64,000 nucleotides of DNA from Candidatus Binatia bacterium (GTDB taxonomy: Bacteria; Vulcanimicrobiota; Vulcanimicrobiia; Vulcanimicrobiales; Vulcanimicrobiaceae), in NCBI GenBank assembly GCA_035544215.1, contig DATKHY010000007.1, positions 1,054,001-1,118,000 of the forward strand, given 5' to 3'. The position numbers and the translations under genes were made by a program. Every line of letters starts with the position of its first letter. Position 1 is the stretch's first letter. Below are positions 55,460 to 63,572 of the stretch, piece by piece. The notes below the pieces were generated by a model. That model was not told where the DNA came from. It was given only the letters and a program-made list of their open reading frames with translations, and searched no databases.

Positions 55460-56410
55460 ATGAAAAACTTATCATTCGTTCTGCTCGCTGCCGGAATGGC
55501 CGCGTGCGGCGGGGGCTCTGCAACAACCTCGACTATCCCGGCACAGCCCATCGCCGGTCAATCCGAGGGCGCCGCGCGGGACACACGGCTCGTCGACGTC
55601 TCCGACCACGCGGAAGAACGGCTCATCTACGTCTCCGACCACGCCAATAACCTGATCGACGTTTTCGGCCGAGGAAAGTTGCGCACGATTACCAGCGGCG
55701 TGAGCAAGCCGGTCGGACTCTTCGTCGATGCATTGCATAACTTGTGGGTAGCCAATCCGGGCGCAAACGACGTGCTGGTCTTTCGGCGCGGTTCGAAGAC
55801 GCCGAGCGAGACGCTGGAAGATTCCAATCAACCCAACGACGTCGCCGTGTGCCACGACGGGACCGCTTTCGTCGCGGACTCGCTGAACTTGGGCGGCGTC
55901 GCGGTCTATCCACCCGGTCACACGGCCCCGACGCGCCGCCTCGAAGCGCAGCGGAGCGGTCAGGGTGGCATCGAGTTCTACGTGGCCTGCGACAACGCGG
56001 GTAACGTCTTCGCGACGGGGATGATCGGGGCGTCACCCTTTGCGGCGACTGTCGGGTGGCGTCACGCGCGCGAGTCGGGATATTATCTTCTGAAGCCTGC
56101 CGCGTCGTCCGAGGGCGGCATCAAGGCGACCGCAGACCGAAGGCTGTTGATTCCCATGAACACCGGCCCCTCGCAGGGCGCCATCGTGGAATTCACCGAA
56201 GGCGGCAAGCCGACGGGGAGAGCAATTCGCACCGGTTCGGACCTGTGGGGTGACATCGCGCTAAATGGGAACCAGAGCGACATTTACGGCGTCGTTACGG
56301 CGAAGGACGTCGTCGCAGTCCGAAAATTTCCGGGAGGCGGCTTTGTTCGCGAGTTCACCAGCGGCAATCTGGCGCAGCCCGAAGGCATCGCGGTCGACCC
56401 CGGCGACTGA
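55460..56410 (+). CDS. NHL-like beta-propeller lipoprotein
   Basis: A 316-residue lipoprotein with signal MKNLSFVLLAAGMAAC (lipobox MAAC). The mature part has NHL-like repeats: RLIYVSDHANNLIDVFGRGK, PVGLFVDALHNLWVANPGAN, PNDVAVCHDGTAFVADSLNL and the closing QPEGIAVDPGD. A strong GGAGG ribosome site precedes the ATG at 55460. It has the same general design as the lipoproteins at 2302 and 19851. It converges on the oxidase operon with a gap of about 9 bp. Confidence 0.78.
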   Translation: MKNLSFVLLAAGMAACGGGSATTSTIPAQPIAGQSEGAARDTRLVDVSDHAEERLIYVSDHANNLIDVFGRGKLRTITSGVSKPVGLFVDALHNLWVANPGANDVLVFRRGSKTPSETLEDSNQPNDVAVCHDGTAFVADSLNLGGVAVYPPGHTAPTRRLEAQRSGQGGIEFYVACDNAGNVFATGMIGASPFAATVGWRHARESGYYLLKPAASSEGGIKATADRRLLIPMNTGPSQGAIVEFTEGGKPTGRAIRTGSDLWGDIALNGNQSDIYGVVTAKDVVAVRKFPGGGFVREFTSGNLAQPEGIAVDPGD

Positions 56411-56419
56411 CTCTCGGGC

Positions 56420-56611
56420 TTACTTTAGGGGGACGCGGAGTGTCGTGTTCGACGGCCAGTGGTGGCCGTAGCCGGAGAGCAGCACGACGGACCCGCCGAT
56501 TGCGAAGATGACCAGCAAGCCGACCACGACGACGCGGTACAGCGCCGTGGGCACGCCGCGGCTCTCGGGGACCTTGCTAAAGTCGAGATATTCGTCGTCG
56601 CGAACGATCAT
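56420..56611 (-). CDS. Small single-pass membrane protein at the end of the oxidase operon
   Basis: A 63-residue protein: a hydrophilic start (MIVRDDEYLDFSKVPESRG), one helix (about 25-46, YRVVVVGLLVIFAIGGSVVLL) and a short tail with GHHWP. It is encoded 6 nt after the preceding tiny gene of the cytochrome oxidase cluster, in the same direction. Such minute proteins often act as oxidase assembly or accessory subunits (the CtaF position), but I see no known signature. Real coding is supported by order and spacing. Confidence 0.55.
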   Translation of the reverse strand: MIVRDDEYLDFSKVPESRGVPTALYRVVVVGLLVIFAIGGSVVLLSGYGHHWPSNTTLRVPLK

Positions 56612-56617
56612 TGTGAG

Positions 56618-56827
56618 CTATGCCCCCTTCGGCGCGAAGCCGACAACGTTGAGCCCGGCCAGCAGGGCGAGAATCGCGCCGATGCCGAGCAAGAACAGCA
56701 TCAGCTTGAAGACCTGGTTCTCGACGCCGGTGGCGCGCCAGTCCTTGTAGAGCGCATAAAACGCAACCACCGCGACGACGATCCCCGCGATCACCGCGCC
56801 CAGCCGTTCGATCAACGCTGCATTCAC
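56618..56827 (-). CDS. Small two-helix membrane protein in the oxidase operon
   Basis: A 69-residue protein with two hydrophobic helices (about 8-30 and 40-62) separated by a polar turn containing DWRATGVENQVF. The GTG start at 56827 has an AAGGA site about 7 nt upstream, just after the ctaE stop. It may be a subunit IV-like accessory protein of the aa3 oxidase. The family is not recognised. Confidence 0.6.
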   Translation of the reverse strand: MNAALIERLGAVIAGIVVAVVAFYALYKDWRATGVENQVFKLMLFLLGIGAILALLAGLNVVGFAPKGA

Positions 56828-56836
56828 GTTCGTTCC

Positions 56837-57451
56837 TTATATCAAATAGAAGATCGAGAAGAGCACGACCCAGATCACGTCGACGAAGTGCCAGTAGAGC
56901 GTGCCGGCGGTGATCCCGAAGAACTTGCCACGCGTGTAGACGCCCGCAGCGGATTGCAGCACCAGCACCGTGAGGTAGCAGACGCCGATGAACACGTGCA
57001 GCCCATGCATGCCGGTCAGCGTGAAGAACGATGCGCCGAAGATGCCGCTGCCCCACCATGTCACGTGCTCGCCAAAGATCAAGTGCGTGTACTCGTAGGC
57101 CTGCCCGCCGAGGAAGCCCGCGCCCAGCACGATCGTCGCGAGCAGGAACCAGATGTAGCGCATGAAGTTCCCGTGCTTGAAGTTTTCCAGCGCGTAGTGC
57201 ATCGTCGCACCCGAGCCGAACAGCACGACCGAGTTCCAGGCCGCAAAGGCCACGTCGAGACGCTGTATTCCCGGCGGCGGCCAGCCCTGCCCGCTGTTGC
57301 GCATGTAGAGATACGCGAAGATGAACGACGCGAACAGCACGCAGTCGCTGACGAGGAAGAGCAGGAAGCCCTGTAGCCGCAGCTCGCGCGTTTCGATGTA
57401 GAGCTGATCGACGTCGCCGTGCGAGTCGAGCGGCAGCGATGCGGCCGTCAT
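56837..57451 (-). CDS. ctaE: Cytochrome c oxidase subunit III
   Basis: A 204-residue membrane subunit of the proton-pumping oxidase, with five helices, which is the short form lacking the first two helices of longer subunit III. Diagnostic: LFLVSDCVLFASFIFAYLYM, SGIFGASFFTLTGMHGLHVF with the conserved THGxHV-like motif, and the terminal YWHFVDVIWVVLFSIFYLI. Its ATG shares one base with the ctaD stop codon (TGATG). Subunit III stabilises the proton-loading activity of subunit I. Confidence 0.93.
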   Translation of the reverse strand: MTAASLPLDSHGDVDQLYIETRELRLQGFLLFLVSDCVLFASFIFAYLYMRNSGQGWPPPGIQRLDVAFAAWNSVVLFGSGATMHYALENFKHGNFMRYIWFLLATIVLGAGFLGGQAYEYTHLIFGEHVTWWGSGIFGASFFTLTGMHGLHVFIGVCYLTVLVLQSAAGVYTRGKFFGITAGTLYWHFVDVIWVVLFSIFYLI

Positions 57452-59127
57452 CAGTGCGCTCCGGCGGCCACGTGCGGCGGCGAGTCGGTCAGCTCCTCGT
57501 CGAGCCCCTTATAGGGTAGCGGCTGGCTGAAGTCGTACGGCAGTCCGTACACCGTCGGGATGTGCTTGAAGTTGTAGTAGTGCGGCGGCGACGGAACCTG
57601 CCACTCGAGCGTGCGAGCGCCCCACGGATTGGCGCCGGCGCGCCTTCCGTTGCGTATGCTCCAGATCACGTTCACGAAGAAAATCAGGATCGCAAACGTC
57701 ATCAAATACGAAGAGAACGACGCGAAGCGGTTCCAGAACGCGAACTGCGGATCGTAGGTTGCGACCTCGCGTGGCATGCCCTCCATGCCGAGCCAGTGCA
57801 TCGGCAAAAACGTCAGGTTAAATCCGATGAAGAACAGCCAGAAGTGCCATTTGCCGAGCGTCTCGTTCAGCATTCGCCCGGACATCTTCGGGAACCAGTA
57901 ATACATGCCGGCGAACACTCCCATCAGGCTGCCGCCGACGAGAACATAGTGGAGGTGCGCGACGATGAAGTACGTCCCGTGGACGTGCAGATCGAACGGG
58001 ATCGCGGCCAAAAAGATGCCCGTGATGCCGCCGATCGTGAACAGGCCGACAAAGCCGATCGCGAAGAGCATCGCCGTAGTGTAATGGATCTTCCCGCGGA
58101 ACAGCGTCGCGGTCCACGAGAAGATCTTAATGCCCGTCGGCACGCCGATGACGTACGTGAGGATCATGAACGGCAGCTGCAAGAACGGCGCCAGGCCCGA
58201 CGTGAACATATGGTGAGCCCAGACCATGAATCCCAGCAGGGCGATCGCCGCCGACGAGAACGCGATCAGCTTATAGCCGAAGATCGGCTTGCGCGCAAAG
58301 GTCGGGAGCACCTCGGAGATGATGCCGAACGCCGGAATGATCATGATGTAGACGGCCGGATGCGAGTAGAACCAGAACATGTGCTGCCACATCACGGGGC
58401 TGCCGCCCTTGGCCGGGTCGAAGAACGGCACGCCGAACACTCGGTTGATGAAGAGCGCCGCCAGCGCGGCCGCGAGGGCCGTCGTCGCGATCATCAGGAG
58501 CGGCGCGGTCGCGAACTGTCCCCATACGAAAAGCGGCATGCGCGTGAAGGTCATGCCGGGCGCGCGCATCTTGAGGATCGTGACGAGGAAGTTCAGGCCG
58601 GTCATCGTCGAGCTCACGCCGACGAGGAAGATCGCCGCGGCCCACATCGACGTTCCGGCCGCACCTTGCAGCGAGACGGGCGGGTACTCCATCCAGCCCG
58701 CGGTCGGTGCGCCCAACAGAAACGACGAGAACAGCATCAGCCCAGAGACCGGAAAGATCCAGAAGCTCAGCATGTTGAGCCACGGGAAGGCGACGTCGCG
58801 CGCGCCGATCTGCACGGGAAAGATGAGGTTGCCAAAGCCGCCGGTCAGCATCGGGATGATCACGAGCCAAACCATCGTGCTGCCGTGAATGCTGTAGATC
58901 TCGTTGTAGGTGTCGGCGGCGACGAACCCGCCGTTGGGATTGAGCAGCTGCGTGCGGATGGCCTCGGCCAGCAAGCCGGCCAGCATGAAGAAGACGAACG
59001 CGGTGATGAGGTACTGGACGCCGATGATCTTGTGATCGAGCGAGAAGACGTATCGCCGGACGAATCCCTGGGGTTCCGGGTGAATGTGATCGGCGATCCC
59101 GCCGGCGTGTACCGCTGCTACTGCCAT
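57451..59127 (-). CDS. ctaD: Cytochrome c oxidase subunit I
   Basis: A 558-residue heme-copper oxidase core with 12 helices, holding heme a, heme a3 and CuB. Visible ligands and motifs are SHPAVYIMIIPAFGIISE (His-Tyr pair of CuB), GFMVWAHHMFTSGLAPF (two CuB histidines) and HVHGTYFIVAHLHYVLVGGS (heme histidines). The sequence is an A-family enzyme with the helix VI tyrosine. The ATG at 59127 follows ctaC by 16 nt. Clear identification. Confidence 0.97.
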   Translation of the reverse strand: MAVAAVHAGGIADHIHPEPQGFVRRYVFSLDHKIIGVQYLITAFVFFMLAGLLAEAIRTQLLNPNGGFVAADTYNEIYSIHGSTMVWLVIIPMLTGGFGNLIFPVQIGARDVAFPWLNMLSFWIFPVSGLMLFSSFLLGAPTAGWMEYPPVSLQGAAGTSMWAAAIFLVGVSSTMTGLNFLVTILKMRAPGMTFTRMPLFVWGQFATAPLLMIATTALAAALAALFINRVFGVPFFDPAKGGSPVMWQHMFWFYSHPAVYIMIIPAFGIISEVLPTFARKPIFGYKLIAFSSAAIALLGFMVWAHHMFTSGLAPFLQLPFMILTYVIGVPTGIKIFSWTATLFRGKIHYTTAMLFAIGFVGLFTIGGITGIFLAAIPFDLHVHGTYFIVAHLHYVLVGGSLMGVFAGMYYWFPKMSGRMLNETLGKWHFWLFFIGFNLTFLPMHWLGMEGMPREVATYDPQFAFWNRFASFSSYLMTFAILIFFVNVIWSIRNGRRAGANPWGARTLEWQVPSPPHYYNFKHIPTVYGLPYDFSQPLPYKGLDEELTDSPPHVAAGAH

Positions 59128-59143
59128 ATTTCTTTCGATTGTA

Positions 59144-60238
59144 TCATTTCAGTGAGGCGAGGAATGCGACCAAGTTGCCGATGTCCTGCGCCGTTAGGCC
59201 GTTCGCCGAAGCGTTGGGCATCGTGCCCATGCTCCCCGTGTAGCCGTTCTGCAGGATCGCGGCGACGTTCTCCGGCGTCGCGGGCTGCCCGTTGACCAGG
59301 TTGGGATGCGCGGGGTCGTGCAGCACGCTCTTGAGGCCGGGGCCGACGAGCGTCTGATCGAACGGCGCCAGCTTGTGACAGGCGGAGCATTTTTGCGCGA
59401 ATAGCTGCTGACCCGCGGACGCGTTCCCGCCCTGCAGCGAGATCGCCTGACCGCCTGCGGCGGGCAGCGCGTTGCTCGCGTGCGCGTTCTTTTGCTGCCA
59501 GCTCTTGTACCATTTGTCGAACGCCGGCTTCTCCTCGATCACCAGCACCTGTTTGTCCATCTCGCTGTGCAGCACGCCGCAGAACTGCGTGCAGATGATC
59601 GGATAGCGGCCGTCGAGCCGCGGCGTGAATCGAATCGTGGTAACGAGGCCGGGCACGGTGTCGTTCTTGAGACGCATCGCCGGGACCCAGAATCCATGAA
59701 TGACGTCGGCGGCCGTCAGGTTCAGCGTCACCGGCACGCCTCGGGGGAGGTGCATCTCGTCCGTCACCTCGCCGTTAATCTGCGGATAGCGGAACGAGAA
59801 GTAGAACTGATGACCGATCGCCTCGACCACTACCCCGTTTTCCGGCTCCAGCATGATCTCGTACCAGATGCGCACGCTCACGATCGAGAGCAGCACGACA
59901 AAGAGCGTGGGGATGAGCGTCCACCAGAACTCGAGCTTGTGGTTGTCGTGGATCTGGGCGCCGATTGCGTCGGGTGGATCCGTCGCCTTGGCGCGAAACG
60001 CGATGCTGAAATAGATCAAGTATCCGGCGATGAAGATGTAGAGCGCGCTGCCGGTCGCCGCCATGAAGCGGAAGAGCGTATCGACTTGGCGCGCGGTGAC
60101 GATCGCCGCGGGGAGATACTTCTCGAGCGGGAATTCGTACCAGAAGACCATCGCCGCGACGGCCAAGATGGCCAGGATCGCCGTGACCGTCCAAAAACCC
60201 CGACCGAGCCGGACGGGCTGCACCGTGTTATCAACCAA
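59144..60238 (-). CDS. ctaC: Cytochrome c oxidase subunit II fused to cytochrome c (caa3 type)
   Basis: A 364-residue subunit with two N-terminal helices (about 15-35 and 60-85 region), the CuA-binding domain with CTQFCGVLHSEM (two cysteines, histidine and methionine), and a C-terminal cytochrome c domain (about 270-364) with the heme motif CSACH and methionine in GTMPN. The fused cytochrome marks a caa3-type oxidase that takes electrons directly. The start is a TTG at 60238, with a GGGGAGAG site about 9 nt upstream; a GTG at 60223 is another possibility. First gene of the oxidase operon. Confidence 0.94.
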   Translation of the reverse strand: MVDNTVQPVRLGRGFWTVTAILAILAVAAMVFWYEFPLEKYLPAAIVTARQVDTLFRFMAATGSALYIFIAGYLIYFSIAFRAKATDPPDAIGAQIHDNHKLEFWWTLIPTLFVVLLSIVSVRIWYEIMLEPENGVVVEAIGHQFYFSFRYPQINGEVTDEMHLPRGVPVTLNLTAADVIHGFWVPAMRLKNDTVPGLVTTIRFTPRLDGRYPIICTQFCGVLHSEMDKQVLVIEEKPAFDKWYKSWQQKNAHASNALPAAGGQAISLQGGNASAGQQLFAQKCSACHKLAPFDQTLVGPGLKSVLHDPAHPNLVNGQPATPENVAAILQNGYTGSMGTMPNASANGLTAQDIGNLVAFLASLK

Positions 60239-60305
60239 AAGAAAGTTCTCTCCCCAGGTCTACTATAGACGGCCGGCGCGCGGCGTGCATCGACTAAACG
60301 GGCTG

Positions 60306-60980
60306 TTAAGAGACTCTGTCGGCGGACCCTGCAAACTCCCGAACCAGCCAATCGACGTTGGTTATCGCCGTACCGACCACGACGGCGCCGGCTCCCGCGT
60401 CGAGCGCGGCGCGAACCTCGTGCGGCGAACGGACCCCTCCCTCGCAGATCGTGAACCCCTGCGGAGTGAGCTCGCGAACGAGGTCGAGTGCGGGCAACGC
60501 TGTGCCCTTCGTCTCGGCGGTGTAGCCGCACAGCGTCGTGGCGACGGCGTCGGCGCCCGCGGCGCGCGCATCGGACGCGTCGCCGGACGTCGCGCAATCG
60601 GCGAGCGCGAGGCAGCCTGCCGCATGAATCGTCTCGACTACACGGCCGAGCTCGGCGCCGTCGGGCCGGGGGCGACGCGTCGCGTCGAACGCCACGATCT
60701 CGGCGCCGGTGCCAATAACCGCGCGCACGTCGTCGAGCGTCGGCGTTATGTACGGTTCGAAGCCGGGATACTCGCGCTTGACGAGGCCGATGACGGGCAG
60801 GGCCACGCGCGCGCGCACCGCCTGCAGGTCCCCTAACCCGGCGATGCGCACCGCGACCGCGCCGCCCTCTTGGGCGGCCTGCGCCATCGCTGCGATGACG
60901 TTGGGATCGTCGAGCGCCGAGCCGCGCCACGCCTGCACCGAGACGATCAGGCCGCCGCGCAGGGTTTGGAACAGGCTCAT
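60306..60980 (-). CDS. nanE: N-acetylmannosamine-6-phosphate 2-epimerase
   Basis: A 224-residue TIM-barrel epimerase that converts ManNAc-6-P into GlcNAc-6-P. NanE segments are GGLIVSVQAWRGSALDDP, GLVKREYPGFEPYITPT (active-site lysine), IVAFDATRRPRPDG and ICEGGVRSPHEVRAALDAGA. The ATG at 60980 forms an ATGA overlap with the kinase gene stop. It is the last gene of the amino-sugar operon and completes a ManNAc or GlcNAc salvage route. Confidence 0.93.
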   Translation of the reverse strand: MSLFQTLRGGLIVSVQAWRGSALDDPNVIAAMAQAAQEGGAVAVRIAGLGDLQAVRARVALPVIGLVKREYPGFEPYITPTLDDVRAVIGTGAEIVAFDATRRPRPDGAELGRVVETIHAAGCLALADCATSGDASDARAAGADAVATTLCGYTAETKGTALPALDLVRELTPQGFTICEGGVRSPHEVRAALDAGAGAVVVGTAITNVDWLVREFAGSADRVS

Positions 60981-61885
60981 TGCGTCAGCTCCGGTTCGAT
61001 CCCCAGCTCGCGGTACGCGATCAGCAACGCTCCCACGGCGGGGTCGTAGCGCGCCGCAAACACCTCGGCGCCCGCGACCCGCGCGCGAATTCCGTCGCCG
61101 ACGCTCGCGCGAAACGCTGAGTCGCGAAAGACTCCGCCGGCCAGCCCGACTCGCGCGACGCCGCCGGCGTCGATCGCGCGACATGCGAGCTCGGCCAACC
61201 GGTCCGCGCCCCGGTTCGCCAAAGCGCGAAACCGCTCGAAGGTGAGCGCGACCGGAGCGAATGCGGCGAGCCGCTCGCGCGATATTTCGCCGTGATAAAA
61301 GCGCCGAGCAACGTCGCGCAGCGACGGCGCGCCAAAGAAATCCAACACCGCGCGCGTTTCTTCGTCCGGCGACGCGTCGCCGTCGTCCTCGGCGCGCATC
61401 AGCTCGGCGAGCGCGTCGCACGCAATGCGAAACGCGCTGCCCTCGTCGCCGAACAGAAATCCCCAGCCACCGAAGATATGGCCCGCGCCGCTGCGATCGC
61501 GCGTGTATGCGACGGATCCGGTTCCGGCGATCACGATGACGCCGTCGCGTCCGGCCAACGCACCGGCGTGCGCGATCGGCGTGTCGTGCATCAGCACGAC
61601 GCGGCGCGCCGGCAGCTCCGGCGGCCGTCCGTAGACGCGCCCGTTGTAGCCGCTGATGCCCGCGACAATGGCGTCGCAGTGCGTGTCGCCCGGCAGCCCC
61701 GCGTGCGCGAGCGCGTTGCCCAGCGCCGACCGCAACGCGTCGCGCAGCCGCGTCGAATCGGGGCCGGCGCCGATCTCGTCGGACGGCCCGCTCGCTCCGC
61801 GGCCGAGGATGCGTCCGTGCTCGTCCCCGACGACCGCGACGGTCGAGCTCTGGCCCCCGTCGATTCCCGCGGCCAGCATCGTCAC
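60977..61885 (-). CDS. BadF/BcrA-type ATPase, N-acetylglucosamine kinase-like
   Basis: A 302-residue kinase of the ASKHA fold. ATP-binding phosphate motifs are LAAGIDGGQSSTVAVVGDEH and VIVIAGTGSVAYTRD; the sugar-side segment is GGWGFLFGDEGSAFRIACDA, which matches NAGK/BadF-type GlcNAc kinases. It should phosphorylate GlcNAc or ManNAc for the NanE gene with which it is coupled. The GTG start at 61885 overlaps the end of the small HExxH gene in GTGA form. Substrate is inferred from the operon. Confidence 0.82.
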   Translation of the reverse strand: MTMLAAGIDGGQSSTVAVVGDEHGRILGRGASGPSDEIGAGPDSTRLRDALRSALGNALAHAGLPGDTHCDAIVAGISGYNGRVYGRPPELPARRVVLMHDTPIAHAGALAGRDGVIVIAGTGSVAYTRDRSGAGHIFGGWGFLFGDEGSAFRIACDALAELMRAEDDGDASPDEETRAVLDFFGAPSLRDVARRFYHGEISRERLAAFAPVALTFERFRALANRGADRLAELACRAIDAGGVARVGLAGGVFRDSAFRASVGDGIRARVAGAEVFAARYDPAVGALLIAYRELGIEPELTQ

Positions 61886-62187
61886 CCCGGACTCTCGAGC
61901 AGCGCACGCGCGAACTCGTCCGCCGCCGATTCACGCTCGCTACGATCGCGCAACCGCGGCACGTCGTGGATCGCTTCGCGGTGATGGTAGAGCTCGTGCC
62001 CGACCGCGAGTGCGACGAACTCGCCGAGCTGCGCGGCCGGCAGCCGAGCAGCGACCGCGAGATTGAGCCGAATCTCCGGGACGGACGGATCGTACTCGGA
62101 GCGCAGCTCCGCGCCGCCCCAATCGCCGAGCTCCGCGAAACGCACGGCGACGCGGTAGGACCGCGCGAGTTCGAGCGCCGTCGTCAC
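61882..62187 (-). CDS. Small ImmA/IrrE-like HExxH protein
   Basis: A 101-residue protein with a zinc-metallopeptidase-like motif GHELYHHREAIHD (HExxH) and a later acidic helix ESAADEFARALLES, the pattern of ImmA/IrrE (COG2856) domains. Usual members are longer and joined to a DNA-binding or GAF domain, so this is a minimal domain. GTG at 62187 overlaps the oxidoreductase gene stop (GTGA), and its end overlaps the kinase gene. Its presence in an amino-sugar operon is unusual; a role in cleaving a repressor is one possibility. Confidence 0.6.
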   Translation of the reverse strand: MTTALELARSYRVAVRFAELGDWGGAELRSEYDPSVPEIRLNLAVAARLPAAQLGEFVALAVGHELYHHREAIHDVPRLRDRSERESAADEFARALLESPG

Positions 62188-63512
62188 AGCGGGACGCCGT
62201 CGTCGATCAGTTGCGCGCGCAGTTCGCTGCCGTCGACGTTTCCGACGAGCGTTGCGCGTTCGCACGCCAGCGCCGCTGCCGTTCCCGCGGCTTGGCCGAG
62301 CGTCATCACGGTCGGCGTGAGCCGCGTCGAGGCGAGGGCCTCGTGCGTCGTCGAGATGCAGCGGCCGGCCACGAGCAGCTGCTCGCGATTGACCGGGAGA
62401 AGGCAACGGTACGGAATCTCGTAGCTCTCCCCCGGCGCGAGGCGGTGCGTGGACGTTCCACTGCCGCTTGGATTGTGCAGATCGATCGGATACGCGCTGC
62501 GCGCGACGGCATCCTCGAACTTGCGTCCGTGCAGCACATCGTCGCGCGTCAGCGTGTAACGGCCGACGATGCGGCGCGACTCGCGGATGCCGATCTGCGT
62601 GCCGGTCGCCGCGATGCGCGCGTTTTGAAATCCCGGGACGCGGCTGCGAAAGAAGTCGAGCAGCTGCATCGCCTGGAGCCGCGACTCGACCTCCGCTCGC
62701 GTCAGATCGTCGGGATCGAGCGGGTCGACGTCAACGACGCGCGTCATGTTGACGGTGACCTCGTCGGGATACGGCGAGATGAAGAACGACACGAGCTCGC
62801 GCGGCACGTCCACGAGGCCGTCGTCGCGCGCGCGCTGCCACAGCGAGTAGAGCCCCGCGACGGCCGTGAGTGCCGGAGCCGTGATATGCTGCGCGTCGAG
62901 CGAGCTGCGAATCTCTTCGGGATGCTCGCGGAGATACGCGGCCAACTCGGTCATGTCGACGTGACTGACGCGAAAGATCAAGGTGGCGGGCTGCACTCGC
63001 CCGCGCTCGTCACCCTGCTGCGTCGGAACGCCGGCCGAGGCCGCGACGAGCGCGTCGGCCGTCGCGTCGATAACGACGGAGGCGCGATGCTCCCGCGGCC
63101 CGCCGATCGTCGCGAACGTCGCTCCCGTTACGCTCTCGCCCTCGACCGACGCCGACAGGAAGTACGCGTGGAGCAGCAGCGACACGCCGGCCTCGCGCAT
63201 CATCTCGAAGAGCAGCGCCTTGTGAACCTCCGGATCGAACGGCGTAATCGTCGCGACGTAGTCCGAGGAGTCGGGGAGATGCCCGGGAGAGGCGCCCTTG
63301 CGTATCAGACGGTCGACCATTTCCTGCGCTATGCCGCCGACGATGCGCTCGTTCCCGGAATGAAACGTCATCCACGGCCCAACCATGGCCGCCGTCGCGG
63401 TGCCGCCGAGAAAACCGTAGCGCTCGACGAGCAGCGTTCGCGCGCCGTGCCGCGCGGCCGCAAGCGCGGCGGCGCAACCGGCATTGCCGCCGCCGACGAC
63501 GAGCACGTCCAT
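62184..63512 (-). CDS. FAD-dependent oxidoreductase (PF12831 type)
   Basis: A 442-residue flavoprotein. The FAD-binding Rossmann motif is DVLVVGGGNAGCAAALAAAR, followed by LLVERYGFLGGTATAAMVGP, both typical of the FAD-dependent oxidoreductase group often found in sugar-catabolic operons. The late segment QAAGTAAALACERATLVGN also fits. The ATG at 63512 starts the Rossmann motif; a longer frame to 63623 is not supported. It is the first gene of the operon and is divergent from the DUF4870 gene (60-bp gap). The substrate is unknown. Confidence 0.85.
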   Translation of the reverse strand: MDVLVVGGGNAGCAAALAAARHGARTLLVERYGFLGGTATAAMVGPWMTFHSGNERIVGGIAQEMVDRLIRKGASPGHLPDSSDYVATITPFDPEVHKALLFEMMREAGVSLLLHAYFLSASVEGESVTGATFATIGGPREHRASVVIDATADALVAASAGVPTQQGDERGRVQPATLIFRVSHVDMTELAAYLREHPEEIRSSLDAQHITAPALTAVAGLYSLWQRARDDGLVDVPRELVSFFISPYPDEVTVNMTRVVDVDPLDPDDLTRAEVESRLQAMQLLDFFRSRVPGFQNARIAATGTQIGIRESRRIVGRYTLTRDDVLHGRKFEDAVARSAYPIDLHNPSGSGTSTHRLAPGESYEIPYRCLLPVNREQLLVAGRCISTTHEALASTRLTPTVMTLGQAAGTAAALACERATLVGNVDGSELRAQLIDDGVPL

Positions 63513-63572
63513 GCGCCGCGATTCGTCGCCGCGCAGAGCAGGCCATTTCCGCGCGCTCCACAATAACCGCAC

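Noticed and set aside
57562-59295. 577-residue plus-strand reading frame
   Set aside because: It is antisense to ctaD, highly charged and low in complexity, with no recognisable domain.
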